Source: Robiginitomaculum sp.
Lineage (GTDB): Bacteria; Pseudomonadota; Alphaproteobacteria; Caulobacterales; Maricaulaceae
Assembly (NCBI GenBank): GCA_002733605.1
Contig: NVWK01000004.1
Coordinates: forward strand, 124,001-188,000
Length of the DNA stretch: 64,000 bases
Reading direction: 5' to 3'
In this document: one piece after another, positions 8,363 through 17,221 of the stretch
Numbering within the stretch: position 1 is the first letter of the stretch
How the letters are laid out: each line of letters begins with the position of its first letter
Position numbers and translations under genes: made by a program
The notes under the pieces: generated by a model
The model's input: only the letters and a program-made list of their open reading frames with translations
The model's database searches: none
Told to the model about the DNA's origin: nothing

Positions 8363-8385
8363 GCGGGTTGCGCCTGCCAACCCGC
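8363..8385. other. GC-rich hairpin without T-run between convergent genes
   Basis: GCGGGTTG (8363-8370) pairs with CAACCCGC (8378-8385) around a CGCCTGC loop, 18 bp past the stop of the minus-strand gene at 8404 and ~110 bp past the gene ending at 8250. No T-run follows on either strand, so it is a weak or rho-assisted terminator at best. The gap 8251-8403 holds nothing else I can support. Confidence 0.35.
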
Positions 8386-8403
8386 TCTTGGCGTGAGGCC
8401 GCC

Positions 8404-9303
8404 CTAGAATTTACGTACGTAGGAGAGAGAGGCAGCGCCGGTGGAGTTACCGAGTTGGCGCATACCGTAGCGGGTGTAATCTAGGCGTAATGCGTTCTTG
8501 GGGGTAAATGCGTATTCAGCACCTAACCCTAAAGCAAATCCGTCCATACTCACTGTGCCAGAAATTGCCGGTGTTGTTACCCCAAACTTGGTCACGTGAT
8601 AACCACCCCGGGCCAAGAGAGAGAATTTAGAGCCAAGCGGGGCGCGTGCAACCGCAAACCCGCCTACAGAATAATCAATGCCAACGCTTGATCCGACCCC
8701 TACAAATTCTTTGGCAACACCGGTAGACACTTCCAGTTCAGCACCAAATAGAGGGCTGAAATTATATCCAAGACGTCCTTGAACACCATAGGCCGACTCG
8801 CCGATATTATAATCTATAGCGCCCAAACTTACATATGCCTTGCTTTGTTTGACCGGTTTTTGCCCATAATTATAGTAACCATTGCCAGCAGCGCCAGCAG
8901 CCGCGCCGTAAGGTGCGCCACCGCGAAGGACTGTGCCCTGTGCATACATATCGTGCCCGTAATATGCAGGCTGGGTTCCGCGTAGACCGCCTACAGCGTA
9001 CGTGCCTTGCGCATACGAGTTTGGCGCATACGGGTTTGTCTGTGCAGACCCGACAGTACTACATCCTGTCGAAGGATTAGAATATCCATAACCATACGAG
9101 GTAGATTGAGACCCCGTAGGGCAACCATAACCGTTTTGGGCATAACCGTTTTGGGCATATCCCTGTTGAGTGTACCCTTGCTGGTATCCTTGGGCATTTC
9201 CGTTATAGGCATAAGGACTGGCGCCCGTGCCAGAGCCCGAACAGCCTGTGACTGTCAAAGCTGATAATAGTACTACTGAGCCCGTTAAAACTGTAAATCG
9301 CAT
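8404..9303 (-). CDS. Lipoprotein with Tyr/Gln/Gly repeats and outer-membrane beta-barrel domain
   Basis: The start chosen is ATG 9303 (MRFTVLTGSVVLLSALTVTGC), with GGGGAA upstream; the frame stays open to 9453 but that extension is basic and unlike a signal. The 299-residue protein has a lipobox VTGC. A low-complexity segment rich in Tyr, Gln, Gly and Asn follows (repeats of the QGY and AQNGY type, ~30-130). The C-terminal ~150 residues are of the opacity-porin/OmpX-like small-barrel type (KAYVSLGAIDYNIGE..., GVQGRLGYNFSPLFGAELEVS) ending YVRKF with the terminal Phe read by the BAM machine. A lipid anchor plus a small barrel is an unusual pairing. Role unknown; it could be a surface or structural protein. 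Confidence 0.75.
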   Translation of the reverse strand: MRFTVLTGSVVLLSALTVTGCSGSGTGASPYAYNGNAQGYQQGYTQQGYAQNGYAQNGYGCPTGSQSTSYGYGYSNPSTGCSTVGSAQTNPYAPNSYAQGTYAVGGLRGTQPAYYGHDMYAQGTVLRGGAPYGAAAGAAGNGYYNYGQKPVKQSKAYVSLGAIDYNIGESAYGVQGRLGYNFSPLFGAELEVSTGVAKEFVGVGSSVGIDYSVGGFAVARAPLGSKFSLLARGGYHVTKFGVTTPAISGTVSMDGFALGLGAEYAFTPKNALRLDYTRYGMRQLGNSTGAASLSYVRKF

Positions 9304-9481
9304 AACCGCATTCCCCAAATTGTGGTAAATTCTTATCTGGGACGGTTTTAACGCAATATCTTTAAGGTCGCGTGCAGGTTTAGGCTTAACAAACCGTTGT
9401 GGCTTGAGGATGAGAAAACGGGAGGTGCGGAAACTGCGTGTCGCACTTGACAATCATTCTTAATTGCACCACATAGAATGT

Positions 9482-9673
9482 ATGATCGTATGTATATGCA
9501 GAAACATCAATGACAAGGCCGTGCGTGACGCGGTTGGTTCTGGTGCGCGCAGGGCAAAAGACGTGCAGGCGTTTCATGGCTGTTCGTTTAACTGCGGCAT
9601 GTGCAAACCAATGATCAACGAGATTATTGCCGAAGAAACACCCGTCCAACACCTTGGTCTTGCAGCCGAATAG
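9482..9673 (+). CDS. bfd: Bacterioferritin-associated ferredoxin (Bfd)
   Basis: The start is ATG 9482 (MIVCICRNINDKAV); six extra codons upstream (from 9464) do not fit the family. The product is 63 residues, the usual Bfd size. The [2Fe-2S] ligands are Cys4, Cys6 and the later pair in the motif GCSFNCGMC (Cys at the CxxC end). Bfd reduces bacterioferritin to release iron, and its gene stands 127 bp before bfr. TTGACA at 9447-9452 may be its -35 element, but the -10 is unclear. Confidence 0.92.
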   Translation: MIVCICRNINDKAVRDAVGSGARRAKDVQAFHGCSFNCGMCKPMINEIIAEETPVQHLGLAAE

Positions 9674-9735
9674 GCCTATTTTTTCCAGTAGTTGTAAATC
9701 ACTCTGCGAAGCATTCTCATAAACCTTTGTTTTTA

Positions 9736-9781
9736 TTGAATTTTCTTGTTTTTCTCCTTATAATTGTCTAGGCATTGCCTA
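9736..9781 (+). promoter_or_regulatory. bfr promoter with 13-bp palindrome at the start site
   Basis: TTGAAT (9736-9741), 17-bp spacer, TATAAT (9759-9764): a strong sigma-70-type promoter. Five bases downstream is TAGGCATTGCCTA (9769-9781), a perfect inverted repeat of 6-bp arms, placed where a repressor would block initiation. An iron- or redox-responsive regulator is the likely ligand (inference). The ribosome site GGAGG is at 9790-9794. Confidence 0.65.
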
Positions 9782-9800
9782 AACCAACTGGAGGATAGCC

Positions 9801-10277
9801 ATGAAAGGCGACAAAAAAGTTATTTCGTATTTGAACGAGGCTCTGAAGAACGAGCTGACCGCGATTAACCAGTATTTCTTGCACTCACGCATGCTTAAAG
9901 ACTGGGGTGTGTCCGTTTTGGCCGAATATGAATACAAAGAATCGCTTGAAGAGATGCAGCATGCGGACTGGTTGATCGAGCGGGTTTTGTTTCTTGAAGG
10001 TTTGCCGAACTTGCAGACCCTCGGCAAATTACGCATTGGCGAAAATGTTGAAGAAATTCTGGACTGCGATCTTAAACTGGAACATGACGCCGTGCCCCTG
10101 CTTCGGGACGCGATGGAATATTGCGAAAGCGTACGTGATTATGTCAGTCGCGATCTGTTTGGTAAAATTCTTCAAAATGAAGAAGAACATATTGATTATC
10201 TTGAGACCCAGTTTGATCTGATCAAACGCACAGGTATTCAAAATTACATCCAGTTGCAGTCTCAACCCAACGCCTAA
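9801..10277 (+). CDS. bfr: Bacterioferritin
   Basis: A 158-residue haem-containing ferritin that forms a 24-mer cage and stores iron. All ferroxidase ligands are present at standard numbering: Glu18, Glu51, His54, Glu94, Glu127 and His130. Met52, the haem ligand, is in EEMQH. GGAGG 7 bp upstream fixes the start. Partner of the bfd gene just before it. Convergent with the LysR gene, overlapping its stop by 4 bp. Confidence 0.97.
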   Translation: MKGDKKVISYLNEALKNELTAINQYFLHSRMLKDWGVSVLAEYEYKESLEEMQHADWLIERVLFLEGLPNLQTLGKLRIGENVEEILDCDLKLEHDAVPLLRDAMEYCESVRDYVSRDLFGKILQNEEEHIDYLETQFDLIKRTGIQNYIQLQSQPNA

Positions 10278-11173
10278 ATCTCAGCCGCGGAAACCGTCAC
10301 CCCGCCGCCGCCTGCAAACTGTTTTTCCAATAGAGGGATGTGCCCCGTAATGTATTCGCGAAACACGCGCATGCGGGTCGTTGTGCGCAAATCGCGATGG
10401 GACAACATCCAGACGGCGATTGAAGGCTCGGGGTCACTTAAGCGTATAAGTTCGGGCGTGGCGTCCCCCACAACACACGGGAAATACCCGATACCCGCCC
10501 CCCGCTTGGCGGCGTCAACTTGCATCATCACATCATTAAAATGCCCCCTCACCTGCAAACCCGGAAAAGGAGAGCGCTTGATCCATTTGGGCCGATGCGC
10601 AGGCGTGCCCCAACCAATCCAACGTGCGCCCGAGTTTGGGAGGTGTGGCCGGTGTTGTTTGACATAGTCCCCACACGCATAGGCGGCCTGATACAGCACG
10701 CCAATCTTGCGGCCAATCAGATGTTCTGGCGGTGCATTTGTAAACCGTATGGCGACATCGGCCTGGCGTTTGGATAAATCGAAAGTATCGAGAGACGCGT
10801 CGATTTTAATTTGAATGTTCGGGTATTCGGTCATGAACGCAATAAAAATCGGCATGAAAGTACTGCAAGCAAAGGCGTCCGCGACGGTGACACATATTTG
10901 TCCCGCTAACGCCGTGTCGCGTCCGGCGACCTGACGATCAAAAGCATGTAGTTCCAAATCGGTTTTACGCGCAATTTCGACAAGTTCCTGACCGGATTGT
11001 GTCAGTCTATAGCCGTCTGGCAAGCGGTCAAACAATTTAGTTTCAAGGGATTTCTCCAATGTGTCCATGCGGCGGGAAACCGTTGTATGGCTGACCTTCA
11101 ACTGTTTTGCCGCCATACGCATGGAGGGAGAGTCCGCAACAGCCAAGAAAAATTTCAAATCATCCCAATTCAT
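10274..11173 (-). CDS. LysR family transcriptional regulator
   Basis: A 299-residue LysR-type regulator. Residues 1-60 are the winged helix-turn-helix ([50 protein letters not shown]). Residues ~90-290 form the effector-binding fold of the group that typically controls its divergent neighbour. That neighbour here is the MAPEG-family gene starting 168 bp away, the most likely target (inference). The effector is unknown. Confidence 0.9.
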   Translation of the reverse strand: MNWDDLKFFLAVADSPSMRMAAKQLKVSHTTVSRRMDTLEKSLETKLFDRLPDGYRLTQSGQELVEIARKTDLELHAFDRQVAGRDTALAGQICVTVADAFACSTFMPIFIAFMTEYPNIQIKIDASLDTFDLSKRQADVAIRFTNAPPEHLIGRKIGVLYQAAYACGDYVKQHRPHLPNSGARWIGWGTPAHRPKWIKRSPFPGLQVRGHFNDVMMQVDAAKRGAGIGYFPCVVGDATPELIRLSDPEPSIAVWMLSHRDLRTTTRMRVFREYITGHIPLLEKQFAGGGGVTVSAAEI

Positions 11174-11341
11174 ATCGATCTCCTCTCATTGCTCAGGCAT
11201 TGCTCAGGTACAGGCCACTCACTGGTTCATATATGCACCATGCTGGCAAAGTTTATTACTCTTGTCAACGTGCCCATTGCCTACCAAATACAGGGCAATA
11301 CGAACACTCTACCCCACCACTCGCCCCATGAAAGGCACGCC

Positions 11342-11761
11342 ATGACCACATCTCTTCTCACCCTGCCCCTTATCAGCGGATACACGGCCGCCTTTCTCGG
11401 GCTGTTACAAATGATCTTGATGGTGCGGGTCGGTCTCGCACGGGGCGACACCAAAATTTCGTTAGGGGATGGGGGAGACGAAACCCTGCTTCGTAAAATT
11501 CGCCGTCATGGCAATTTGACGGAAAACGCAGCTCTGTTTCTTGTTCTGTTAGTCCTGTTTGAAATTTCCGGTGGGCCAGAAATGATTGTGCTCGGGCTGG
11601 CGCTTGTATTTGTGCTCGCAAGGCTGTCGCATGCCTATGCGCTTTCCAGACCAGACGGGCCTTTGGTCCCCCGCGCCATAGGCGCTATGGGCACGTTGTT
11701 GGCAATTACAGGGGCCTCGATCTCTATCATTATCTTGCCGTCATTTTCGGGCAAGTTTTGA
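11342..11761 (+). CDS. MAPEG family membrane protein
   Basis: A 139-residue integral membrane protein started at ATG 11342 (MTTSLLTLPLISGYTAAF); a longer open frame from 10997 overlaps the LysR gene and is rejected. Four hydrophobic segments are visible. The signature RRHGNLTENAALFLVLL (near 55-72) matches the RxHxNxxE motif of MAPEG proteins (microsomal glutathione transferase/leukotriene synthase family). A glutathione-dependent detoxification role is possible but untested in most bacterial members. Divergent from the LysR gene. Confidence 0.85.
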   Translation: MTTSLLTLPLISGYTAAFLGLLQMILMVRVGLARGDTKISLGDGGDETLLRKIRRHGNLTENAALFLVLLVLFEISGGPEMIVLGLALVFVLARLSHAYALSRPDGPLVPRAIGAMGTLLAITGASISIIILPSFSGKF

Positions 11762-11784
11762 GGTAAACCATTTGGCACTTTTTA

Positions 11785-12855
11785 ATGAACGACATTATGA
11801 AACCCCCTCCCCCTTTATCCTCGCCACTATCTTCGCCGATGCAGAGAAGTCTCATTCATAAAGGCTTCCTGCAAAGGGGAGAGTGTGCAGTTAAAAACGC
11901 CCCTCTTATCCAGTTGCGGAACGGGAAACACTGTATTCCCCAGCATTATCTGTGCTATCTGCACACCCGTGCCTCGGTTGAGTTGATCGTCTGTGACATT
12001 GATTACTGGGACAGATATCCGGTGTTTGTCAGTGAAGACAAGGGCGGTATCTACATCCAGATCGGAATTATCGGCGTTGATAATTACGCACCCTCATCGC
12101 CCAAAACCCGACAAAAAATTGTTTATGGAAGGCGGTGGCGGGTCGAGCCGAACCTGCCAACCTCGGAGATTATCCAGACCGTGTTTCTGGCGTTAAAAAA
12201 GGCGCGCGAACACGAGATCAGAGAGTTGTTCCGGTTCAGCCATAATGGGCGGATCACCACCCCTATGAACGCCCACCATGATCTGCCTTTGATCGCGCAA
12301 AATGCGGATTTGGTTCAAGACCCGTCCACCGAGGCAGAGGAGAATTTAAGCTTTGAACAGATACAGGCACAGCTCAGGTTTTTACGGTATGACGGAGCAA
12401 GGCTGATATTAAAATCTTTGGAGAAACGCACCAAAAGTGATCATATAGAAAAGGATCAATGGATTGTTGATATTGCCATGCGTAGAAGCCCCTCCAGCCG
12501 GTTGCCGGAAGTTCAGGATCAAACCCTGTCCTTCTTACTGGACGCTCTCAGCATGAACGCCATTTATTATGAATTGATGGCGATGTTTTTGCGCCTTAGT
12601 GACCAGCATGTGGACGAGTATTTCATGTATAAAAATCATGCCCGTTTCAGTCGCAACAACAGTGTCATGGCAATTGCCAATTTATCTTTTATCACACGGC
12701 AAACACCGGATGATGATTTTTCCGATACACTTAAGGCCGTCAACTACGAAACAGATGTGACACGTGTGCCCCAAATCTTCTCGGGGCCATTGTCAGCCAA
12801 ACTAAAAACAACCCTCGCACGCTTTGGGCCACTTTCGGGTGTCGTACCGGATTGA
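11785..12855 (+). CDS. Unknown cytoplasmic protein
   Basis: A 356-residue protein I cannot assign to a family. There is no signal peptide or membrane segment. It opens with a Pro/Ser-rich tail (PPPPLSSPLSSP), then a mixed alpha/beta part (QHYLCYLHTRASVELIVCDIDYWDRYPVFVSEDKGGIYIQIGIIGVDNY), a charged stretch (YGRRWRVEPN, KKAREHEIRELFRFSHNGRITTPMNAHHDLP) and a long helical C-terminal half. ATG 11797 is an alternative start; neither has a strong ribosome site. It follows the MAPEG gene by 23 bp and may share its transcript, and is convergent with the GH3 gene. Length and sequence texture support a real gene. Confidence 0.7.
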   Translation: MNDIMKPPPPLSSPLSSPMQRSLIHKGFLQRGECAVKNAPLIQLRNGKHCIPQHYLCYLHTRASVELIVCDIDYWDRYPVFVSEDKGGIYIQIGIIGVDNYAPSSPKTRQKIVYGRRWRVEPNLPTSEIIQTVFLALKKAREHEIRELFRFSHNGRITTPMNAHHDLPLIAQNADLVQDPSTEAEENLSFEQIQAQLRFLRYDGARLILKSLEKRTKSDHIEKDQWIVDIAMRRSPSSRLPEVQDQTLSFLLDALSMNAIYYELMAMFLRLSDQHVDEYFMYKNHARFSRNNSVMAIANLSFITRQTPDDDFSDTLKAVNYETDVTRVPQIFSGPLSAKLKTTLARFGPLSGVVPD

Positions 12856-12892
12856 TCTGCGAGTCTGCCACAACATCAATCCGGCAGATTTT

Positions 12893-15406
12893 CTAGAACT
12901 TACAATTGCCTGTGTATTCCGTACCCTCGGCGATGCGGACATTAGAGAAGGCAATTTTCATCTCTGCGCCTGCTGTCAAAACGAAAGGCGCATCAATTGC
13001 GCCCATTTCGGCGCCAACACCCCTGAGACAGCTTAACGGGAGTTCTACACTTTGCCAGCCTTGGCCTTTGAGCGCATTCAGGCTTGTACTGACCGCGAGA
13101 TCGCCCTGACAATCGCCGCCATTATTAGCGCAACTCATGCCGATGGTTGTGCCAGCAGGTATTGCTGCGTCAACTTTCACATCAAACATCAAAGCATAGC
13201 CCGTGTTGGCTTTGCTCGAAATATCGATGGGATCGCCGACGATTGACACAGATGTGGGCGCGGAGAATGTTAGTTCAATAGCGTCCTCTTGTGCCAAATG
13301 ATCAACCTCTCGTGTAGAGACCACATCTTCATCATTTATGCCCACACGCCATGGAGCCGTAATCTGACCGCCTGCATAGAGCGAAATACTTTGATCTTTT
13401 TGCGCAGACGACAGGCCCGAGTCTTCCGGCAAACTAGCCAAATTTGCGTGTGCCGTTTTATAATTCAAGCCAAAGCCATACGCGAATAATGGATCATAAT
13501 TTGCATCACCATAATTCAAAACCGTTTGCGTCGCCGTGCGTGGCCATGAGAAAGACAATGTGCCTTTAAAATCATGTTCTGGCTGTGTCTGGAATAAAAC
13601 ATCAGCCACACCTGCGCCCTCGGTTCCCGGCAAGAAGGCTGCTACGAAAGCATCCGACTGGTTGAGTTCCGGGTTGACCCACATCGGGCGTCCGGACAGG
13701 AAGACGGCGACAACAGGAATGCCGTCGCGTTTCAACTTGGCAAGCAAGTTAACCGCGCCCTTACTGTCGACATCAAAGCCGACATGTTCACGGTCGCCTT
13801 GAAATTCTGCGTAAGGCTCTTCACCGAACACAACAATCGCCACATCGGGTTTTGTTGTGTAATTTCCGTCTTCACTCAGTTGCACACTACCACCGCCTGC
13901 AGCGACAGTTTGCGCAATCCCGGCATAGATGGAATCACCGTTAGGGAACAGATCGTTAGACAATCCGCCGCCTTGCCAATGTAGCGTCCAGCCACCCGCC
14001 TGTTTTGAAATGCTGTCAGCACCATCGCCAGCCACCAACACATTGGCACCAGCGCTAAGCGGCAATAACCCGTCATTGTTTTTAAGCAATACGAGCGATT
14101 CCCGAACCGCTTGGCGCACAAGTTTACGGTGCTCGGGTGCGCCCAAGATAGAATAGTCTCCGGCGTATTTGCGTGAGGATGGTTTGCCCATCTCGAACAG
14201 GCCGAATTTGATCTTGGCCCGTAATATCCGGCGCACAGCATCGTCAAGGCGCTCCATTGGAATTTCGCCGGACTGCGCTTGGGCCAAAGTGTTTACATAC
14301 AGGGCCTTCCAGTCATTGGGCACCATATACATGTCCAGACCGGCATTGAGCGCGGCCGCACAATTATCATTGGTACAGCCATCGATTTGTCCATGGGCAT
14401 TCCAATCCCCGACGACAAAGCCCTGAAATCCCATACGGTCTTTCAAAACATCGGTGAGTAGATATTTACTGCCGTGCACTTTTTCACCCTGCCAACTCGA
14501 GAACGAGGCCATAACAGACAAAGAGCCCGCCTTGATGGACGGTGGATACCCTGCGGAATGGATGCGTACAAATTCGGCTTCCTCTGCCAAAGCGTCGCCT
14601 TGATCTTTGCCGCCATCGGTGCCCCCGTCGCCAAGGAAATGCTTAGCGGTCGAGATAACGTGGTCTTCGTTTAAAAATGCATCTGTGGTGATGTCGCCTT
14701 GTAGACCTGTGACAATTTCACCGGCGTAGGACGCGACCACTTCCGGGTTTTCGCTAAACCCTTCATAGGTGCGGCCCCAACGATCATCTTGGGGCACGGC
14801 TACGGTCGGCGCGAATGTCCAGTCATGGCCGGTTGTGCGCAGTTCGCGCGCGGTTACGCCAGCCAATTTAAGGATCAACTCAGGATTACGCATAGCGCCC
14901 AGACCAATATTGTGCGGGAAAACGGTGCCGCCGATAACATTGTTATGGCCATGCACCGCGTCAATGCCCCAGATTGTCGGGATAGCAACTTCAACACCTT
15001 CAGGATCAACAGAGGCAAGATAAAACGCGTCTGCGGCTTCGAGCCATTGGTCAACATCGGCCCATTGCAACGGCCCCGGCGCAGAATTGCCGCCGCTGAG
15101 AATGGAGCCAATACGGTATTCTTTTACTTCTGCCGGGGTTATGGCTGCGTTGTCAGCTTGCATGGTCTGGCCGACTTTTTGCTCTAGGGTCATTTTAGTC
15201 AATAAATCATCGATACGAGCTTCGACAACAGGATCAAGAAAGCTTGAAGTATCAATTTTCGGCCATAGATTTATGTCGCGACCATTGCTGGCATTCCCAG
15301 CAATAGCGGCACCATCATCCGCATTTGTATCGTGAGCACAGGCCCCCAGCATAAGAGCGAGTGCGCTGATTCCTCCAAGTAGAAGTCTTGATTTTGTCGC
15401 TTTCAC
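12893..15406 (-). CDS. GH3 exo-beta-glucosidase-type lipoprotein
   Basis: An 837-residue glycoside hydrolase family 3 enzyme exported as a lipoprotein (lipobox LGAC, residues ~20-23). The (beta/alpha)8 domain spans ~50-400, with the nucleophile in GFVVGDWNAHG (Asp334). The (alpha/beta)6 sandwich covers ~420-640. A further beta-sandwich at ~680-837 resembles the C-terminal domain of marine ExoP-type exo-1,3/1,4-beta-glucanases. The expected action is release of glucose or short beta-glucan units at the cell surface; xylosidase activity cannot be excluded. Divergent from the sugar symporter at 15638, with a LacI-type site between them. Confidence 0.88.
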   Translation of the reverse strand: MKATKSRLLLGGISALALMLGACAHDTNADDGAAIAGNASNGRDINLWPKIDTSSFLDPVVEARIDDLLTKMTLEQKVGQTMQADNAAITPAEVKEYRIGSILSGGNSAPGPLQWADVDQWLEAADAFYLASVDPEGVEVAIPTIWGIDAVHGHNNVIGGTVFPHNIGLGAMRNPELILKLAGVTARELRTTGHDWTFAPTVAVPQDDRWGRTYEGFSENPEVVASYAGEIVTGLQGDITTDAFLNEDHVISTAKHFLGDGGTDGGKDQGDALAEEAEFVRIHSAGYPPSIKAGSLSVMASFSSWQGEKVHGSKYLLTDVLKDRMGFQGFVVGDWNAHGQIDGCTNDNCAAALNAGLDMYMVPNDWKALYVNTLAQAQSGEIPMERLDDAVRRILRAKIKFGLFEMGKPSSRKYAGDYSILGAPEHRKLVRQAVRESLVLLKNNDGLLPLSAGANVLVAGDGADSISKQAGGWTLHWQGGGLSNDLFPNGDSIYAGIAQTVAAGGGSVQLSEDGNYTTKPDVAIVVFGEEPYAEFQGDREHVGFDVDSKGAVNLLAKLKRDGIPVVAVFLSGRPMWVNPELNQSDAFVAAFLPGTEGAGVADVLFQTQPEHDFKGTLSFSWPRTATQTVLNYGDANYDPLFAYGFGLNYKTAHANLASLPEDSGLSSAQKDQSISLYAGGQITAPWRVGINDEDVVSTREVDHLAQEDAIELTFSAPTSVSIVGDPIDISSKANTGYALMFDVKVDAAIPAGTTIGMSCANNGGDCQGDLAVSTSLNALKGQGWQSVELPLSCLRGVGAEMGAIDAPFVLTAGAEMKIAFSNVRIAEGTEYTGNCKF

Positions 15407-15466
15407 AGCATTCTCCCCAATTGATTTCCGACCTTTTCCGGTCGTCTTCGGTTGATTATTCTATTG

Positions 15467-15538
15467 GCATGCGCTTGCATTGCCTTGTAAGGTTCCTTAT
15501 AAAGGCAAACAATGTTAGCGTAAACACTTAACATGTTA
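15467..15538. promoter_or_regulatory. Divergent GH3/symporter control region with LacI-type sites
   Basis: Within the gap 15407-15637 stand three palindromic elements: GCATGCGCTTGC (15467-15478, one mismatch to a perfect palindrome), TGTTAGCGTAAACA (15513-15526, 12 of 14 to the locus-wide operator) and TAACATGTTA (15529-15538, perfect). The second is a member of the predicted xylan-locus operator set. The first is a related CG-centred form whose half ATGCAAGCG recurs at 40264-40272 near uxaC. Confidence 0.55.
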
Positions 15539-15637
15539 TAATAAAAACAGGGATGGTGGGGCTATGTAAAAGCCGTTCCCGAAAACATTGCGAGGCAATT
15601 TTCTCGTAACAAAACATAATCCTGGGGAGGGATAAAT

Positions 15638-17128
15638 ATGAGTACAAACGTACAAACAGCAGATCGGAAAGGCGGGCTTGGTTTCGTCATCTGGATCAGC
15701 ATGATCGCCACACTTGGTGGATTTTTATTCGGATATGACAGCGGTGTTATCAACGGCACCGTGGATGGTTTGGAAAAAGCCTTTAACGCAAAAGACTTTG
15801 CAACCGGCTTTAATGTCGCCTCTATGTTGCTTGGCTGTGCCTTTGGTGCATTTTTCGCCGGACGGCTTGCCGATATGTATGGACGCAAGAGCTTGTTGCT
15901 CGTTGCCTCCGTGTTTTTCATCATCAGCGCCTGGGGTTCCGGTATTGCACATGGATCTGGCGAGTTCATCATATACCGCATCCTAGGTGGTATCGGTGTT
16001 GGCGCGGCCAGTGTTATGGCCCCTGCCTATATCTCTGAAATTGCACCTGCACATTTACGTGGGCGTCTGACAACCATTCAACAAGTTGCCATTTTGCTTG
16101 GTCTTTTCTTCGCATTTTTGTCCAACTATCTTCTGGCGAAAACGGCTGGTAAATCTACAGACATTCTGTGGAACGGATATGAAGCGTGGCGTTGCATGTT
16201 CTGGATGGAATTGGCGCCAGCCGTCGTGTTCTTTGTCGCTTTGTTCGCCATTCCCGAAAGCCCGCGTTTTCTGGTTCTCAAAGGCAAAACCGAGAAGGCA
16301 GAAGGTGTTCTCACCCGCTTGTTTGACGCCGCAACAGCAAAGCAAAAAGTGGCCGAGATTAAAGCGTCTTTGGATGCAGATCACAAACCACGTCTCTCGG
16401 ACTTAATCGATCCGGCTCTTAAAAAGATCCGTCCGATTGTATGGGTGGGTGTTGGCCTTGCGATTTTCCAACAGCTGGTTGGTATTAATGTCATCTTCTA
16501 TTATGGCGCTGTTCTTTGGCAGGCCGCCGGTTTCTCGGAAGGCGATGCCCTTCTGATCAATATCATTGGCAGTGCGCTGAGCCTTGGCTCCGTCGTTGTC
16601 GCCTTGATGGTTATTGACAAAATTGGTCGTAAACCGATGCTCCTGATAGGCTCTATCGGCATGGCAATTGCACTTGGACTTGCGGGTTTCGCATTTTCTA
16701 CCGGTGTACTCTTTCCTGCAGGTGCCGTTATCGAAGCGGGTACAACACTCGCCAACGGAACCGTGTTTGATACACAAACGGTTATGGGCGGTGCATTGCT
16801 GGACTTGACACCAGGCATGGGATTGCTGGGTGTTGTGGCGGCGAACGTCTTTGTGATGTTCTTCAACTTCTCCTGGGGCCCGGTTATGTGGGTGATGCTC
16901 GGCGAGATGTTCCCCAACCAAATTCGGGGTTCAGGCTTGGCTGTCGCAGGTCTGGCGCAATGGTTGGCAAACTTCGTCATCATTATGAGCTTCCCGGTCT
17001 TGCTCTCCACAATCGGCCTAGCAGGCGCGTACGGTATCTACACATTCTTCGCGGTTCTCTCCATCTTCTTTGTTATAAAGATGGTACACGAGACCAAAGG
17101 TATAGAGCTGGAAGATATGCAAGGTTAA
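15638..17128 (+). CDS. Sugar:H+ symporter, MFS sugar-porter family (XylE-like)
   Basis: A 496-residue, 12-segment inner-membrane transporter of the sugar porter family. Family marks are GGFLFGYDSGVINGT in helix 1, RLADMYGRKSLLL in loop 2-3, PESPRFLVLKGK after helix 6, QQLVGINVIFYY in helix 7 and DKIGRKPML in loop 8-9. Related proteins carry xylose, glucose or arabinose. In this locus, xylose is the likely cargo for XylA/XylB and glucose an alternative, since the divergent gene is a GH3 enzyme (inference). A strong ribosome site GGGGAGGG precedes the start. A LacI-type operator is upstream and a strong terminator follows. Confidence 0.92.
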   Translation: MSTNVQTADRKGGLGFVIWISMIATLGGFLFGYDSGVINGTVDGLEKAFNAKDFATGFNVASMLLGCAFGAFFAGRLADMYGRKSLLLVASVFFIISAWGSGIAHGSGEFIIYRILGGIGVGAASVMAPAYISEIAPAHLRGRLTTIQQVAILLGLFFAFLSNYLLAKTAGKSTDILWNGYEAWRCMFWMELAPAVVFFVALFAIPESPRFLVLKGKTEKAEGVLTRLFDAATAKQKVAEIKASLDADHKPRLSDLIDPALKKIRPIVWVGVGLAIFQQLVGINVIFYYGAVLWQAAGFSEGDALLINIIGSALSLGSVVVALMVIDKIGRKPMLLIGSIGMAIALGLAGFAFSTGVLFPAGAVIEAGTTLANGTVFDTQTVMGGALLDLTPGMGLLGVVAANVFVMFFNFSWGPVMWVMLGEMFPNQIRGSGLAVAGLAQWLANFVIIMSFPVLLSTIGLAGAYGIYTFFAVLSIFFVIKMVHETKGIELEDMQG

Positions 17129-17174
17129 GCCTCATATACGGGCGCACTTCATGAGCGCGCCTGTATATTCAAAC

Positions 17175-17215
17175 AAAAAACGCCAGACGATATATATGTC
17201 GTCTGGCGTTTTTTT
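17175..17215. terminator. Strong bidirectional terminator
   Basis: A run of six A, stem CGCCAGACGA/TCGTCTGGCG (10 bp, perfect), loop TATATATG, then seven T. It separates the convergent symporter and aldose epimerase genes and works on both strands. Confidence 0.93.
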
Positions 17216-17221
17216 ATGGAA

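Noticed and set aside
16403..17010. Overlapping minus-strand frames opposite the sugar symporter
   Set aside because: Composition (many His, Asn, Arg, Lys) is that of antisense to membrane-helix codons.
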